The translations under genes were made by a program, and so were the position numbers. 47,569 nucleotides of DNA. Source: Candidatus Wolfebacteria bacterium. GTDB lineage: Bacteria; Patescibacteriota; Minisyncoccia; Phycocordibacterales; NVSU01. The stretch lies in NCBI GenBank assembly GCA_002401345.1, contig NVSU01000008.1, forward strand, positions 1-47,569. The letters are read 5' to 3'. How positions within the stretch are numbered: position 1 is the first letter of the stretch; the number at the start of each line of letters is the position of its first letter. The notes beneath the pieces were generated by a model. That model was not told where the DNA came from. It did not search any database and saw nothing but the letters and a program-made list of their open reading frames with translations. Positions 22,535 through 30,779 of this stretch are shown here, in pieces.

Positions 22535-23404
22535 TTATAGATTACTTCGAATCTGTCCCATATCTTCTTTTATGAGACCTTTTATTTCCATAATGGATAA
22601 GAGAGAATTTATTTCTGATATAGACTTATCAATATTCTCAATTAGCTCATTCCTAGAGCATGGCTCATGAAGAAAACCAAGTACTTCTTTTTCATCATCT
22701 GAGATAGTTTCAAATAGAGATTCTTGATTCGCGTCCCCTGATTCAGTTTTACTTATATTAAGTGCCTCCAAAAGATCTTCTACTGAAGTTATAGGTGTGG
22801 CACCCAATCGTATAAGCATATGAGGTCCTTTTGATGTAGAAGAGAATATTGATCCTGGAACTGCAAATACATCTCTATTGTAGTCAATCGCGAGACGAGA
22901 GGTAATGAGTGTTCCAGATTTCTGCTCTGCTTCAATAACAAGTACCGCATGAGATATTCCAGCCATAAGTCTATTTCGTTTTGGAAAGCTCCACGTAGTC
23001 GCTTTGAAATCAGGTTCAAACTCCGAAAGCAGACATCCTCCATTCTCGATTATTTTTTCTGCCAATTGTGCATTCATAGCAGGGTAGAGCACATTAGTAT
23101 TTAATCCTGATCCAGGAATAGCAATGGTTTTGAGACCGGCCGTAAGTGCAGCCTTATGTGCAATAGAGTCTATTCCTATGGCAAGACCAGATACTATTAC
23201 AACTGGATATCCCCTAAGTCCTTCTATAAGTCTCTCACAGGCATCTTTTCCATAAGTAGTATATTTTCTTGAGCCCACTACAGACAGATAAATATAATCA
23301 TCAGGTGGCAATGATCCTCGAATATAGAGTTGAGTGGGTGAATCGTTAATTTCCAAAAGTGACTTTGGAAATTCATCATATGAAAGTTTTCGTAGTTCAT
23401 TCAT
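22535..23404 (-). CDS. dprA: DNA-processing protein DprA
   Basis: DprA loads RecA on single-stranded DNA taken up in natural transformation. The Rossmann-like core shows VVGSRKYTTYGKDACERL, IVSGLAIGIDSIAH, GSGLNTNVLYP and SFPKRNRLMAGIS, the last being the best-conserved DprA motif. The C-terminal winged-helix unit (SDDEKEVLGFLHEPCSRNEL onward) is present. The ATG at 23404 is chosen: TATAAT ends seven bases before it. An upstream ATG at 23446 would lie inside the terminator of the next gene. CPR genomes often keep competence genes, consistent with DNA scavenging. Confidence 0.94.
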   Translation of the reverse strand: MNELRKLSYDEFPKSLLEINDSPTQLYIRGSLPPDDYIYLSVVGSRKYTTYGKDACERLIEGLRGYPVVIVSGLAIGIDSIAHKAALTAGLKTIAIPGSGLNTNVLYPAMNAQLAEKIIENGGCLLSEFEPDFKATTWSFPKRNRLMAGISHAVLVIEAEQKSGTLITSRLAIDYNRDVFAVPGSIFSSTSKGPHMLIRLGATPITSVEDLLEALNISKTESGDANQESLFETISDDEKEVLGFLHEPCSRNELIENIDKSISEINSLLSIMEIKGLIKEDMGQIRSNL

Positions 23405-23433
23405 TAGCCTAATTATATCAATTACACAGGCAA

Positions 23434-23463
23434 TAAAAAAACCCACTAGAAAATTCTAGTGGG
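23434..23463 (-). terminator. terminator of the secreted-protein gene
   Basis: CCCACTAGAA (23442-23451) and TTCTAGTGGG (23454-23463) with a U-run (seven A on the plus strand at 23435-23441). Confidence 0.9.
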
Positions 23464-23483
23464 ATACAATGAGCAATTTTTAC

Positions 23484-23960
23484 TCACTTAAAATCTCCAA
23501 TAATGCAACACACAGGCCCTTTATTGTCATAAAAATGAGCATAATATTCAAAATCACCTGGAACCTTAAAATAACCTTCTCCCCACCGAAGTAGAAAATT
23601 TGGAAATTCTTCATTATAGTAATCGTCACCCTTAAAAAAATCTATAGGATAAATCCTATATTTCCCCTTTTGAATAGTATCACCTTCAGCAATCACTAAT
23701 GTACTTATAAGACCTCTGTAATTTGGACTTGTTCCAAAATAACTACCGCTTTTCGTTCCAACAACAATTTCTTCACAATCAATATTTGTAATTCGCCAAT
23801 ATTTAAGACTATCTTTTGCAATAACTTCAACAAGAACTTTTTCACCGTTAAGCTTCTTGGAAGCATAAACGGAATAATCTTTTGCTTGTACTTCCTGGCC
23901 TGAAACAAATATCCCTAAGAATAACATCATTGTGACTACATTATATTTTAGTGTTTTCAT
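23484..23960 (-). CDS. secreted protein of unknown function
   Basis: Residues 1-26 form a classical signal peptide with a basic start, a hydrophobic stretch (VVTMMLFLGIFVSG) and a cleavage site near VQA-KD. The remainder (about 132 residues) is beta-rich with several Tyr and Trp, ending in GPVCCIIGDFK with an adjacent Cys pair. I recognise no family. It is a single gene with its own strong terminator. The signal peptide places it outside the cytoplasmic membrane. Confidence 0.7.
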   Translation of the reverse strand: MKTLKYNVVTMMLFLGIFVSGQEVQAKDYSVYASKKLNGEKVLVEVIAKDSLKYWRITNIDCEEIVVGTKSGSYFGTSPNYRGLISTLVIAEGDTIQKGKYRIYPIDFFKGDDYYNEEFPNFLLRWGEGYFKVPGDFEYYAHFYDNKGPVCCIIGDFK

Positions 23961-23992
23961 TTTGTATAGATTTTTACCCTAGATCGGGTTGT

Positions 23993-24021
23993 TTGACAAA
24001 GAATTTAACCTTTTTAATAAT
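23993..24021 (+). promoter_or_regulatory. possible sigma70-type promoter upstream of serS
   Basis: TTGACA (23993-23998), a 17-bp spacer and AATAAT (24016-24021). A second -10-like TATTAT ends about 12 bases before the serS ATG, so two starts are possible. Confidence 0.45.
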
Positions 24022-24102
24022 AGTATATTATTTTAGTTCTGTCAATTTAAGGAAATATTTATTTAATTTTCCTATATTATTTGCTATTATTACTACTACA
24101 TT

Positions 24103-25365
24103 ATGTTAGACATTAAATTCATAAAAGAAAATCCCGACCTTATTAAAGATGCTGCTCGTAAAAAGCACATTCAATTTGATGTAGATGAACTACTAAAAGT
24201 TGAGGAGCAGAGAGTTGAGCTTCTTCAAGTTGTTGAATCTCATCGCGCAAAACAAAACAAGATTACAGATCAAATTAGTCAAACTACTGATCAGACTGAG
24301 AAACAGAGACTCATCGAAGAAATGCGAACATTTAAGGAGGATGCAAAAAAGAATGAGGAAACTCTTAAGGAAGTAATAAAAGAGTGGCAACTTCTTATGT
24401 TGCATGTTCCCAATATCCCTGATGTATCTGTACCGGAAGGTAAAACAGATGAGGACAATCAAGAGATTCGCAATTGGGGTGAAAAGCCAGAATTTAATTT
24501 TGAACCCAAGGATCATATCGAACTAATGGAGAAACTTGATATGGCAGATTTCGAACGAGGCTCAAAGGTGAGTGGTTTTCGTGGATATTTCTTAAAAAAT
24601 GATGGAGCACTTTTGTCGTTTGCGCTTTGGAACTTCTTTTTAGATAACATTTCAAGGAAGGGATATACTCCTCTCATGGCACCGTCTATTGTAAAAAAAG
24701 AAACCTTAATAGGAACAGGTTTTATTCCACAACACGAAGAAGATCTATATAAAATTAAAGAGGGACATTATTTGTCTGGAACAGGAGAAGTACCAACAAT
24801 GGGATACTTCATGGATGAAGTATTAAAAAAAGAAGACTTACCACAAAAATTTATTACATTTTCTCCATGTTTTCGGGAAGAAGCAGGAAGTCACGGAAGG
24901 GATGTGAAAGGACTTGTACGCGTTCATGAATTCTTTAAATTAGAGCAAGTGATTATATCTGAGGCAGATCATGAGCAAAGTGTTAATTTACATGAAGAGA
25001 TCACCGCCAATGTGGAGGAATTAATGAAGGCTCTAAATATCCCCTATAGAGTTGTAGTCAATGCAGGAGGTGACCTCGGTATAGGACAAGTTAAAAAATA
25101 TGATATAGAGGCATGGGTTCCTTCTCAGAACAAATACAGAGAAACCCACTCAGCTTCATACTTTCATGATTTTCAAACTCGAAGATTAAATATTAGATAT
25201 AAGGATGAGTCTGGAAAAATGCACTATGCTCATTCTCTCAATAATACTGCAGTGGCAACTCCACGATTTCTTGTTGCACTTATAGAAAATAATCAACAAG
25301 AGGATGGTAGTATAAAAATACCTGTAGCTCTTCAAAAATATCTAGGAAAAGACACCATTTCATAG
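24103..25365 (+). CDS. serS: seryl-tRNA synthetase
   Basis: This class II enzyme charges tRNA-Ser. An N-terminal antiparallel coiled coil (about 25-105) that grips the long variable arm of tRNA-Ser is followed by the catalytic domain. Motif 2 reads CFREEAGSHGRDVKGLVRVH (about 256-275) and motif 3 contains TAVATPRFLVALIEN (about 382-396). TGEVPT (about 226-231) binds serine. The length of 420 is normal. It starts the group serS-ftsQ, which ends at the terminator at 26272. Confidence 0.96.
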   Translation: MLDIKFIKENPDLIKDAARKKHIQFDVDELLKVEEQRVELLQVVESHRAKQNKITDQISQTTDQTEKQRLIEEMRTFKEDAKKNEETLKEVIKEWQLLMLHVPNIPDVSVPEGKTDEDNQEIRNWGEKPEFNFEPKDHIELMEKLDMADFERGSKVSGFRGYFLKNDGALLSFALWNFFLDNISRKGYTPLMAPSIVKKETLIGTGFIPQHEEDLYKIKEGHYLSGTGEVPTMGYFMDEVLKKEDLPQKFITFSPCFREEAGSHGRDVKGLVRVHEFFKLEQVIISEADHEQSVNLHEEITANVEELMKALNIPYRVVVNAGGDLGIGQVKKYDIEAWVPSQNKYRETHSASYFHDFQTRRLNIRYKDESGKMHYAHSLNNTAVATPRFLVALIENNQQEDGSIKIPVALQKYLGKDTIS

Positions 25366-25396
25366 TTGATTAATTACGTAACACATATTTTCTATA

Positions 25397-26269
25397 ATGC
25401 GACCAAAAAGAAGAGTCGTTAGATCGTCTCGAGTACAACAGAAGAAGAAACTTAAACTTAAAAGAAGGTCATTGTTTACCTTAGCTATTTTTGTACTTGT
25501 TATAATTGGAGTGTCATTATTATCCAGGATTGATGCATTAACTGTGTCGAACATATCTATTGAAGGGAACGATGTTATTGAGACATCGGTATTAAAAAAT
25601 GAAATTACATCAATTATTTCTGGTTCACACATTATACTGTTCCCAAAGAAGAGTAGTTTCTTTTTGCCAGCAAGAAAGATTAAACGAGATCTTTTGTCAG
25701 AACATACTCGAATAGAAACTATCACTCTAAGTAGGTCTAACTTTCAATCAATAGAACTATCAATCACGGAGAGAAAGGGGGAGTATTTATGGTGTGGAGA
25801 TTTTATTGAAGAAGATGCAACTGCCGAGACATGTTATTACGTTGACGCCCAAGGAACCATCTTTGCAGAGGCTCCTTACTTCTCAGGTCCAATATTCTTT
25901 AAATTTTATACAAATCCCGATGAAACTACAGAAGGTGACCTGCTTGGTTCTAAGGTATTGCCGAGTGAGCTATTTACACAGATTCTCTCTATGAAAGATT
26001 TTCTTACTAATGTGAATATAAAAACTCAGGCAGTATCTGTAACCGAAGATAGATTATATGAACTCTTTATTTCATCTAACGAAGATTCATTGATGCAGTC
26101 TCCCAAAATACTTTTCAATTCAGATAATAATTTTGAAGCTATATTCAATAATTTGGGATCAGCACTGCAAACTGAGCCGTTTGCCACTGACTATAAAGAT
26201 GATCTCAAGGATCTTCTCTATATTGACCTGCGGTTCGACAATAAAGTACTCTATAAATTCGAGTCATAA
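25397..26269 (+). CDS. ftsQ: FtsQ/DivIB-like cell-division protein
   Basis: A very basic cytoplasmic start (MRPKRRVVRSSRVQQKKK) and one membrane helix (about 28-47) are followed by a POTRA-like domain (VSNISIEGNDVIETSVLKNEI, about 51-71). An FtsQ-type segment follows, with ELSITERKGEYLWC matching the usual 'v.I.ERkPvavw'. FtsQ links FtsB/FtsL to the divisome. It lies far from the dcw cluster at 42 kb, behind serS. The family call rests on layout and short motifs. Confidence 0.75.
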   Translation: MRPKRRVVRSSRVQQKKKLKLKRRSLFTLAIFVLVIIGVSLLSRIDALTVSNISIEGNDVIETSVLKNEITSIISGSHIILFPKKSSFFLPARKIKRDLLSEHTRIETITLSRSNFQSIELSITERKGEYLWCGDFIEEDATAETCYYVDAQGTIFAEAPYFSGPIFFKFYTNPDETTEGDLLGSKVLPSELFTQILSMKDFLTNVNIKTQAVSVTEDRLYELFISSNEDSLMQSPKILFNSDNNFEAIFNNLGSALQTEPFATDYKDDLKDLLYIDLRFDNKVLYKFES

Positions 26270-26298
26270 AAAAAAGAAGTGATATAATCACTTCTTTT
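26270..26298. terminator. bidirectional terminator
   Basis: GAAGTGAT (26276-26283) and ATCACTTC (26287-26294) with an A-run before and a T-run after. It serves ftsQ and the convergent gene at 26288. Confidence 0.85.
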
Positions 26299-26701
26299 CT
26301 AGACTTTTTCTTAATTCTTCACTAATACTATGAATTTCTTCATTTCTTTTTTTATGCAGTATCTCCTGCTTATCACTATTCTTTTTCTCATCATGGTATA
26401 TTTTTCTTAATTTTTTTACGCTACCTAGGACCTTCTTTTTTTTATCACTATCAAGTTTTTCTAAATATTTTGAAAATCTTTCACAAGATTCAAAATCTGA
26501 TCTGATTTTTAACCTTGTCTTTTTTGTGTTATCTCTTTCAAGGGGATCCAACACTTCAATACTTTCACTTTTTTTATAATTTGGTGAATAACCAAGAATT
26601 TTCATACCTGAACAAATAATTTTGTCATATGATCCGTCTCCTGAATCATCAGCTACTGTGCCACAAAACCCGCACGTCATTGAATGTAGAAGTAAAGCCA
26701 T
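26288..26701 (-). CDS. hypothetical protein, 137 aa
   Basis: I recognise no family. It begins MALLLHSMTCGFCGTVADD; the CGFC pair suggests a possible metal or disulfide site. The rest is charged and helical, ending in a long Lys/Glu-rich stretch (about 75-137) likely to be a coiled coil. A start at M8 (MTCGFCG) is also possible. Its last codons overlap the terminator stem shared with ftsQ. Confidence 0.5.
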   Translation of the reverse strand: MALLLHSMTCGFCGTVADDSGDGSYDKIICSGMKILGYSPNYKKSESIEVLDPLERDNTKKTRLKIRSDFESCERFSKYLEKLDSDKKKKVLGSVKKLRKIYHDEKKNSDKQEILHKKRNEEIHSISEELRKSLEKK

Positions 26702-26753
26702 AATTATATTTTTATATTAAAAATCTGTGAACTATAGTGTAGTATAAGGACTA

Positions 26754-27761
26754 ATGAATAGAAACGCAAATAAAATAAATATGGGTTTTTGGGAAAAACT
26801 TCCAAGGCATTTTTTTTGCTTGGCACCACTCGCAGACGTAACGGATGCCGCCTTTAGACAAATTATTTCAAAGTACAGTCGACACGGAGAGAAAGACGGA
26901 GGGCCGGATGTATTTTGGACAGAGTTCGTATCTGCGGATGGTCTTGCATCAGCACAAGGTAGAGAAAAACTCGTTATTGATTTAAAATATTCTGAAAATG
27001 AACGACCCATAGTGGCTCAGTTGTTTTCCTCAAAACCAGAAAATATGTTTAAAGCGGCACAACTTGCCAAGGAACTTGGTTTTGATGGCATAGACATTAA
27101 CATGGGATGTCCAGATAGGGCTATTGAGAGACAAGGAACTGGCGCTGCGCATATTAAAGATCCTAAAGTTGCACAAGAGGTGATTCGTGCTGCTCAAGAG
27201 GGGGCTCCAGGTCTACCCATATCTGTTAAGACTCGTACTGGATACAATGTAAATCAAATTGAAACATGGGTGCCATTATTGCTTGAGATGAATATTGCCG
27301 CACTTACAATACATGCTCGTACAAGGAAGGAAATGTCAAAAGTTCCTGCACAGTGGGACACCATAAAAAGAGCAGTTGAAATAAGAAATGAAAGTGGAAA
27401 AAATACGTTGATTATAGGCAACGGTGATGTAAAAGATATAGCTGATGGAATACAAAAAGCGGAAGAAAGCGGTGCTGATGGTGTAATGCTCGGACGTGCC
27501 ATATTTGGAAATCCATGGCTGTTCGATAGAACAAGAGATATAGACTCTATTTCATTAGAGGAAAAGCTTCAAGTCATGGTGGAACATACTAAACTCTTTG
27601 AAACACTTCTTGGGCAGTATAAAAACTTCTCAATTATGAAAAAGCACTATAAGGCATATGTGCAAGGATTTGAAGGTGCAAGGGAATTACGAATGAAGCT
27701 CATGCAGTCAAATTCAACACAAGAAGTAGAGGAAATTGTCTCTAATTTTAAAAGGGAATAG
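26754..27761 (+). CDS. dus: tRNA-dihydrouridine synthase
   Basis: This FMN enzyme reduces uridines in the tRNA D-loop. The barrel opens with LAPLADVTDAAFR (about 23-35), followed by VAQLFSSKPE, DINMGCPDRAIERQGTGAAH with the catalytic Cys (about 115), SVKTRTG, TIHARTRKEM and the phosphate-binding IGNGDVKD and GADGVMLGRAIFGNPW. All key motifs are present. The exact subfamily (A, B or C) is not clear. A TAGTAT/TATAAG region lies within 15 nt of the ATG, so a short or absent leader is likely. Confidence 0.94.
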   Translation: MNRNANKINMGFWEKLPRHFFCLAPLADVTDAAFRQIISKYSRHGEKDGGPDVFWTEFVSADGLASAQGREKLVIDLKYSENERPIVAQLFSSKPENMFKAAQLAKELGFDGIDINMGCPDRAIERQGTGAAHIKDPKVAQEVIRAAQEGAPGLPISVKTRTGYNVNQIETWVPLLLEMNIAALTIHARTRKEMSKVPAQWDTIKRAVEIRNESGKNTLIIGNGDVKDIADGIQKAEESGADGVMLGRAIFGNPWLFDRTRDIDSISLEEKLQVMVEHTKLFETLLGQYKNFSIMKKHYKAYVQGFEGARELRMKLMQSNSTQEVEEIVSNFKRE

Positions 27762-27838
27762 TGACTGTGTACAATGACGTTGTTCAAGGACCTATATTTG
27801 GTATAATTTGTAAACCTAAAATTAATAGTACTACTACT

Positions 27839-27867
27839 TGACATTTTAGGTTATATATGCTATATTA
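27839..27867 (+). promoter_or_regulatory. strong consensus promoter
   Basis: TTGACA (27839-27844), exactly 17 bp, then TATATT (27862-27867). It is the best -35/-10 pair I found in the window and would drive the small Glu/Ala-rich peptide gene with a leader of about 80 nt. Confidence 0.8.
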
Positions 27868-27884
27868 TCTGCATAGGTCGTTTT

Positions 27885-27928
27885 AGTTATAGTAATAGGC
27901 TATATATATTGCCCATAACTATGATTAT
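27885..27928 (+). promoter_or_regulatory. 5'-leader hairpin of the small peptide gene
   Basis: A 17-bp stem (27885-27901 with 27912-27928; two mismatches, two G-U pairs) around a 10-nt A/T loop ends 26 nt before the ATG. It could stabilise the mRNA or regulate it. Confidence 0.5.
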
Positions 27929-27954
27929 TATTAGATTAAGTTTTATAAAAAACT

Positions 27955-28083
27955 ATGGACGATAACACAAACAATGACGTAGCAGCAGAAGAGAAAAAGG
28001 AAGAAGCTGCAGCACCTGCTGAAAATCCAGCAGAAGAGAAAAAGGAAGAAGAAGCTTCTAGTGAAGCTCCAGCTGCTGAATAA
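27955..28083 (+). CDS. 42-residue Glu/Ala/Lys-rich peptide
   Basis: The frame starts MDDNTNNDVAAEEKKEEAA and repeats the phrase PAEEKKEE before ending in EAPAAE. About two thirds of the residues are Glu, Ala or Lys, and there are no aromatic residues. It must be soluble and disordered or helical. A consensus promoter, a structured leader and a perfect terminator directly behind it make it a likely, and possibly highly expressed, gene despite its size. No known family is recognised; a role as a nucleoid- or ribosome-associated peptide would be a guess. Confidence 0.7.
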   Translation: MDDNTNNDVAAEEKKEEAAAPAENPAEEKKEEEASSEAPAAE

Positions 28084-28104
28084 CATTTTCATTAGCTAAG
28101 ATTT

Positions 28105-28136
28105 AAAATCCCCCAGACATATGTCTGGGGGATTTT
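28105..28136 (+). terminator. perfect 16-bp hairpin terminator
   Basis: AAAATCCCCCAGACAT (28105-28120) is followed directly by its exact reverse complement (28121-28136), ending in TTTT. Confidence 0.92.
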
Positions 28137-28176
28137 CGTTTGCTACCACTGTCATGATTTTGATATACTACTAATC

Positions 28177-29220
28177 ATGATACCACTCGCACTCTATAGA
28201 AAATATAGACCAGATACATTCAAGGATATCTTGGGTCAAGATCACATAGTAAAAGTTCTTGAAGGGGCCATCAAAAATAAATCCGTATCTCACGCATATC
28301 TATTTAATGGATCTCGTGGAACGGGGAAGACATCCATTGCACGAATACTTGCGAATGAACTTGGTACTAGCAGTAATGACATTTTTGAAATAGACGCAGC
28401 ATCAAATAGAGGAATCGATGACATACGTGAACTGCGTGAATCAGTTCGTACATTGCCCTTTGATTCAGACTACAAGGTATATATCATTGATGAGGTTCAC
28501 ATGCTTACCAAGGAGGCCTTCAATGCACTACTGAAAACACTTGAGGAACCCCCTGCTCATGTTATTTTTATTTTAGCAACAACAGAACTAGAAAAAATAC
28601 CTGATACTATTATATCTAGATCACAAACATTTACGTTTAATAAACCAACTGAATCAATCTTACGAGAACTGATTAAAGATATTGCAAAAAAAGAAAAATT
28701 TAAAATAGATGATGCAAGTGCCGAACTTATCGCACTGCTTGCTGATCATTCTTTTAGAGATGCCCAGGGAATACTACAAAAAGTAATGAGTGTCTCTGAT
28801 AACAATACACTTGAATCTGAAGAGATCGAACAAGTAACAGGTGCGCCTTCTTCAAAATTAGTCAACGAACTTATCGGATCACTTTCATCAAAAGATATAG
28901 GAAAGGCCCTTTCATTGATTAAAAAAGCAAGCGAACAAAACACAGATATGAAGATATTCCTTAAACTTATACTGTATAAATTTAGAATTTTGCTTTTATT
29001 GAGGTTTGCACCTGACATGAGAAAGGAAATAGAACACCAACTATCAGAAAGTGATGTTAAATTCTTCCAAGAGGTACTCGCAGAGAAAAGTGACTCAATT
29101 TCATCCAAATCTCTACTAGTACTTTTAGAAGCATATCAGCAAATTATGTATTCATTCATACCAGAATTGCCATTAGAGCTTGCGATGATAACAATTTTAG
29201 GGCAAGATAAACAAATGTAA
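28177..29220 (+). CDS. dnaX: DNA polymerase III clamp-loader subunit (gamma/tau), reduced
   Basis: This AAA+ subunit loads the sliding clamp. YRKYRPDTFKDILGQDHIV opens the protein, Walker A GSRGTGKT is at 45-52, and EIDAASNRGIDDIREL (71-86), a DEVHML Walker B and the sensor TTELEKIP follow. Normal DnaX carries a Cys4 zinc module between Walker A and the DAASN motif; here only a few residues (GTSSND) remain, with no Cys. The protein ends at 347 residues, so it also lacks the tau extension that binds polymerase and helicase. TATACT lies seven bases before the ATG. Confidence 0.93.
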   Translation: MIPLALYRKYRPDTFKDILGQDHIVKVLEGAIKNKSVSHAYLFNGSRGTGKTSIARILANELGTSSNDIFEIDAASNRGIDDIRELRESVRTLPFDSDYKVYIIDEVHMLTKEAFNALLKTLEEPPAHVIFILATTELEKIPDTIISRSQTFTFNKPTESILRELIKDIAKKEKFKIDDASAELIALLADHSFRDAQGILQKVMSVSDNNTLESEEIEQVTGAPSSKLVNELIGSLSSKDIGKALSLIKKASEQNTDMKIFLKLILYKFRILLLLRFAPDMRKEIEHQLSESDVKFFQEVLAEKSDSISSKSLLVLLEAYQQIMYSFIPELPLELAMITILGQDKQM

Positions 29221-29246
29221 CCATATACACATTTATTATATAAATA

Positions 29247-29320
29247 TACCGGGTCGTCTAATGGTAGGACACTAGGTTTTGGTCCTAGTAATCGGGGTTC
29301 GAGTCCCTGCCCGGTAGCCA
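29247..29320 (+). tRNA. tRNA-Gln(TTG)
   Basis: Acceptor TACCGGG/CCCGGTA, anticodon stem CTAGG/CCTAG around TTTTGGT (anticodon TTG), T-loop TTCGAGT, discriminator G. Unlike the other complete tRNAs here, CCA is encoded (29318-29320). No T-arm repeat element follows. Confidence 0.95.
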
Positions 29321-29456
29321 CTTAGTGCACGTGACCGTAACTGGTTGTGCGTCAAGACCTTACACATGCCAAAGTGAAGCTATATCTCGATATACGCTTA
29401 TTAATATTGCGTCATAATTTATAACTATAGATTATGAATAGGCAATGTAGCATGCC

Positions 29457-30737
29457 ATGAAGGTACATAAAAAAATATTGATGTTCGGCTGGGAATTTCC
29501 CCCATTCAACAGTGGTGGACTTGGAACAGCGTGTTATGGATTAACAAAAGCTTTGAGTAAGATAGGTACTCAAGTTACTTTTGTGCTGCCACGAAAAATT
29601 GAATCAGAAAAACCACTTGCCCCCTTTATAAAAATGCTTTTTGCTGACAGTGGGTTTTCTGATGACGTAGATTTTTCTAAAATTAGAGCTCTTTCAGGAT
29701 ATATTACAGAAGAAGAATATTCTTTTTTAAGAAAGGGGGGTAAATTATTGGGTGGAATCTACGGGAATAATTTAATTGAGGAAGTTGGATTATATGCATT
29801 GCGCGGTGGAAGTATTGCATTAGTAGAAGATTTTGATGTTATTCACGCCCATGATTGGCTTTCTTTCGGAGCAGGTTTAGAAGCAAAGAGAATCTCTGGA
29901 AAACCACTCATTGTACATATTCATTCAACTGAATTTGATCGCACAGGTGGAAACGGCATTAATCAGCAAGTATATAAAATTGAAAAGCAGGGTATGGAAG
30001 GTGCTGACGTAATAATTACTGTGAGTCAGTTTACTAAGAATATTGTAATGGAGCATTATGGAATACGTGAGGACAAAATTACTGTTGTTCATAATGGTGT
30101 TGAACCTGACACCACAGGAACATCAGATAATAAGTCTGACACTCCTATATACAAATCTCTGCAATATTTTAGAGACAATGGAAAGAAAATTGTACTTTTT
30201 GTTGGACGACTCACTCTTCAAAAAGGAGCAGACTATTTCCTTCAGGCAGCAAAAAAAGTCTTAGAACATGATCCAGACGTGATGTTCATTATTGCTGGAT
30301 CCGGAGACATGGAGACTCAAATTATTCGCCAATCTGCATACTTAGGAATTGGAGACAAAGTCTTATTTGTGGGATTTATACGTGGAAAGGAATTAAATGA
30401 TCTCTATAATGCAGCTGATCTTTATGTATTGCCTTCAGTATCAGAACCATTCGGTATTACTCCTTTAGAAGCACTGATAAATGAGACCCCTGTGTTGATT
30501 TCTAAACAGTCAGGTGTATCTGAAGTGATTTCAAATGCCCTCACAGTTGATTTTTGGGATACTGACGAAATGGCAAATAAGATTATTTCAATACTTTCAT
30601 ATCATGCATTATCAAAACAGTTAACCGAATATGGAAAAGGTGACGCACTAGTACTTACATGGGAAAGTGCGGCGAAGAAATGTACCGAATTATATAGAGA
30701 TACTGATATGAAAGTTAACGAAATAAAATATATGTAG
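29457..30737 (+). CDS. GT4-family glycosyltransferase, glycogen-synthase-like
   Basis: The fold is GT-B. The N-terminal half has FGWEFPPFNSGGLGTACYGL (about 10-29), the acceptor-side loop typical of starch/glycogen synthases, and HAHDWLSFG. The C-terminal half has LFVGRLTLQKGAD, IIAGSGDME and the nucleotide-sugar motif LYVLPSVSEPFGITPLEAL. It is 426 residues, close to short bacterial and archaeal glycogen synthases. As the first gene of a cluster with GH57, GH15, an isomerase and a glucokinase-like ROK protein, its likely job is to build an alpha-1,4-glucan from an NDP-glucose. The exact donor and acceptor cannot be seen. Confidence 0.85.
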   Translation: MKVHKKILMFGWEFPPFNSGGLGTACYGLTKALSKIGTQVTFVLPRKIESEKPLAPFIKMLFADSGFSDDVDFSKIRALSGYITEEEYSFLRKGGKLLGGIYGNNLIEEVGLYALRGGSIALVEDFDVIHAHDWLSFGAGLEAKRISGKPLIVHIHSTEFDRTGGNGINQQVYKIEKQGMEGADVIITVSQFTKNIVMEHYGIREDKITVVHNGVEPDTTGTSDNKSDTPIYKSLQYFRDNGKKIVLFVGRLTLQKGADYFLQAAKKVLEHDPDVMFIIAGSGDMETQIIRQSAYLGIGDKVLFVGFIRGKELNDLYNAADLYVLPSVSEPFGITPLEALINETPVLISKQSGVSEVISNALTVDFWDTDEMANKIISILSYHALSKQLTEYGKGDALVLTWESAAKKCTELYRDTDMKVNEIKYM

Positions 30738-30779
30738 CACATTAAATAATATCATTATTAATAATTATATAGCTCTATT

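Noticed and set aside
29321-29456. Repeat element behind tRNA-Gln
   Set aside because: I found no reverse-complement T-arm sequence or copied tRNA 3' end there.
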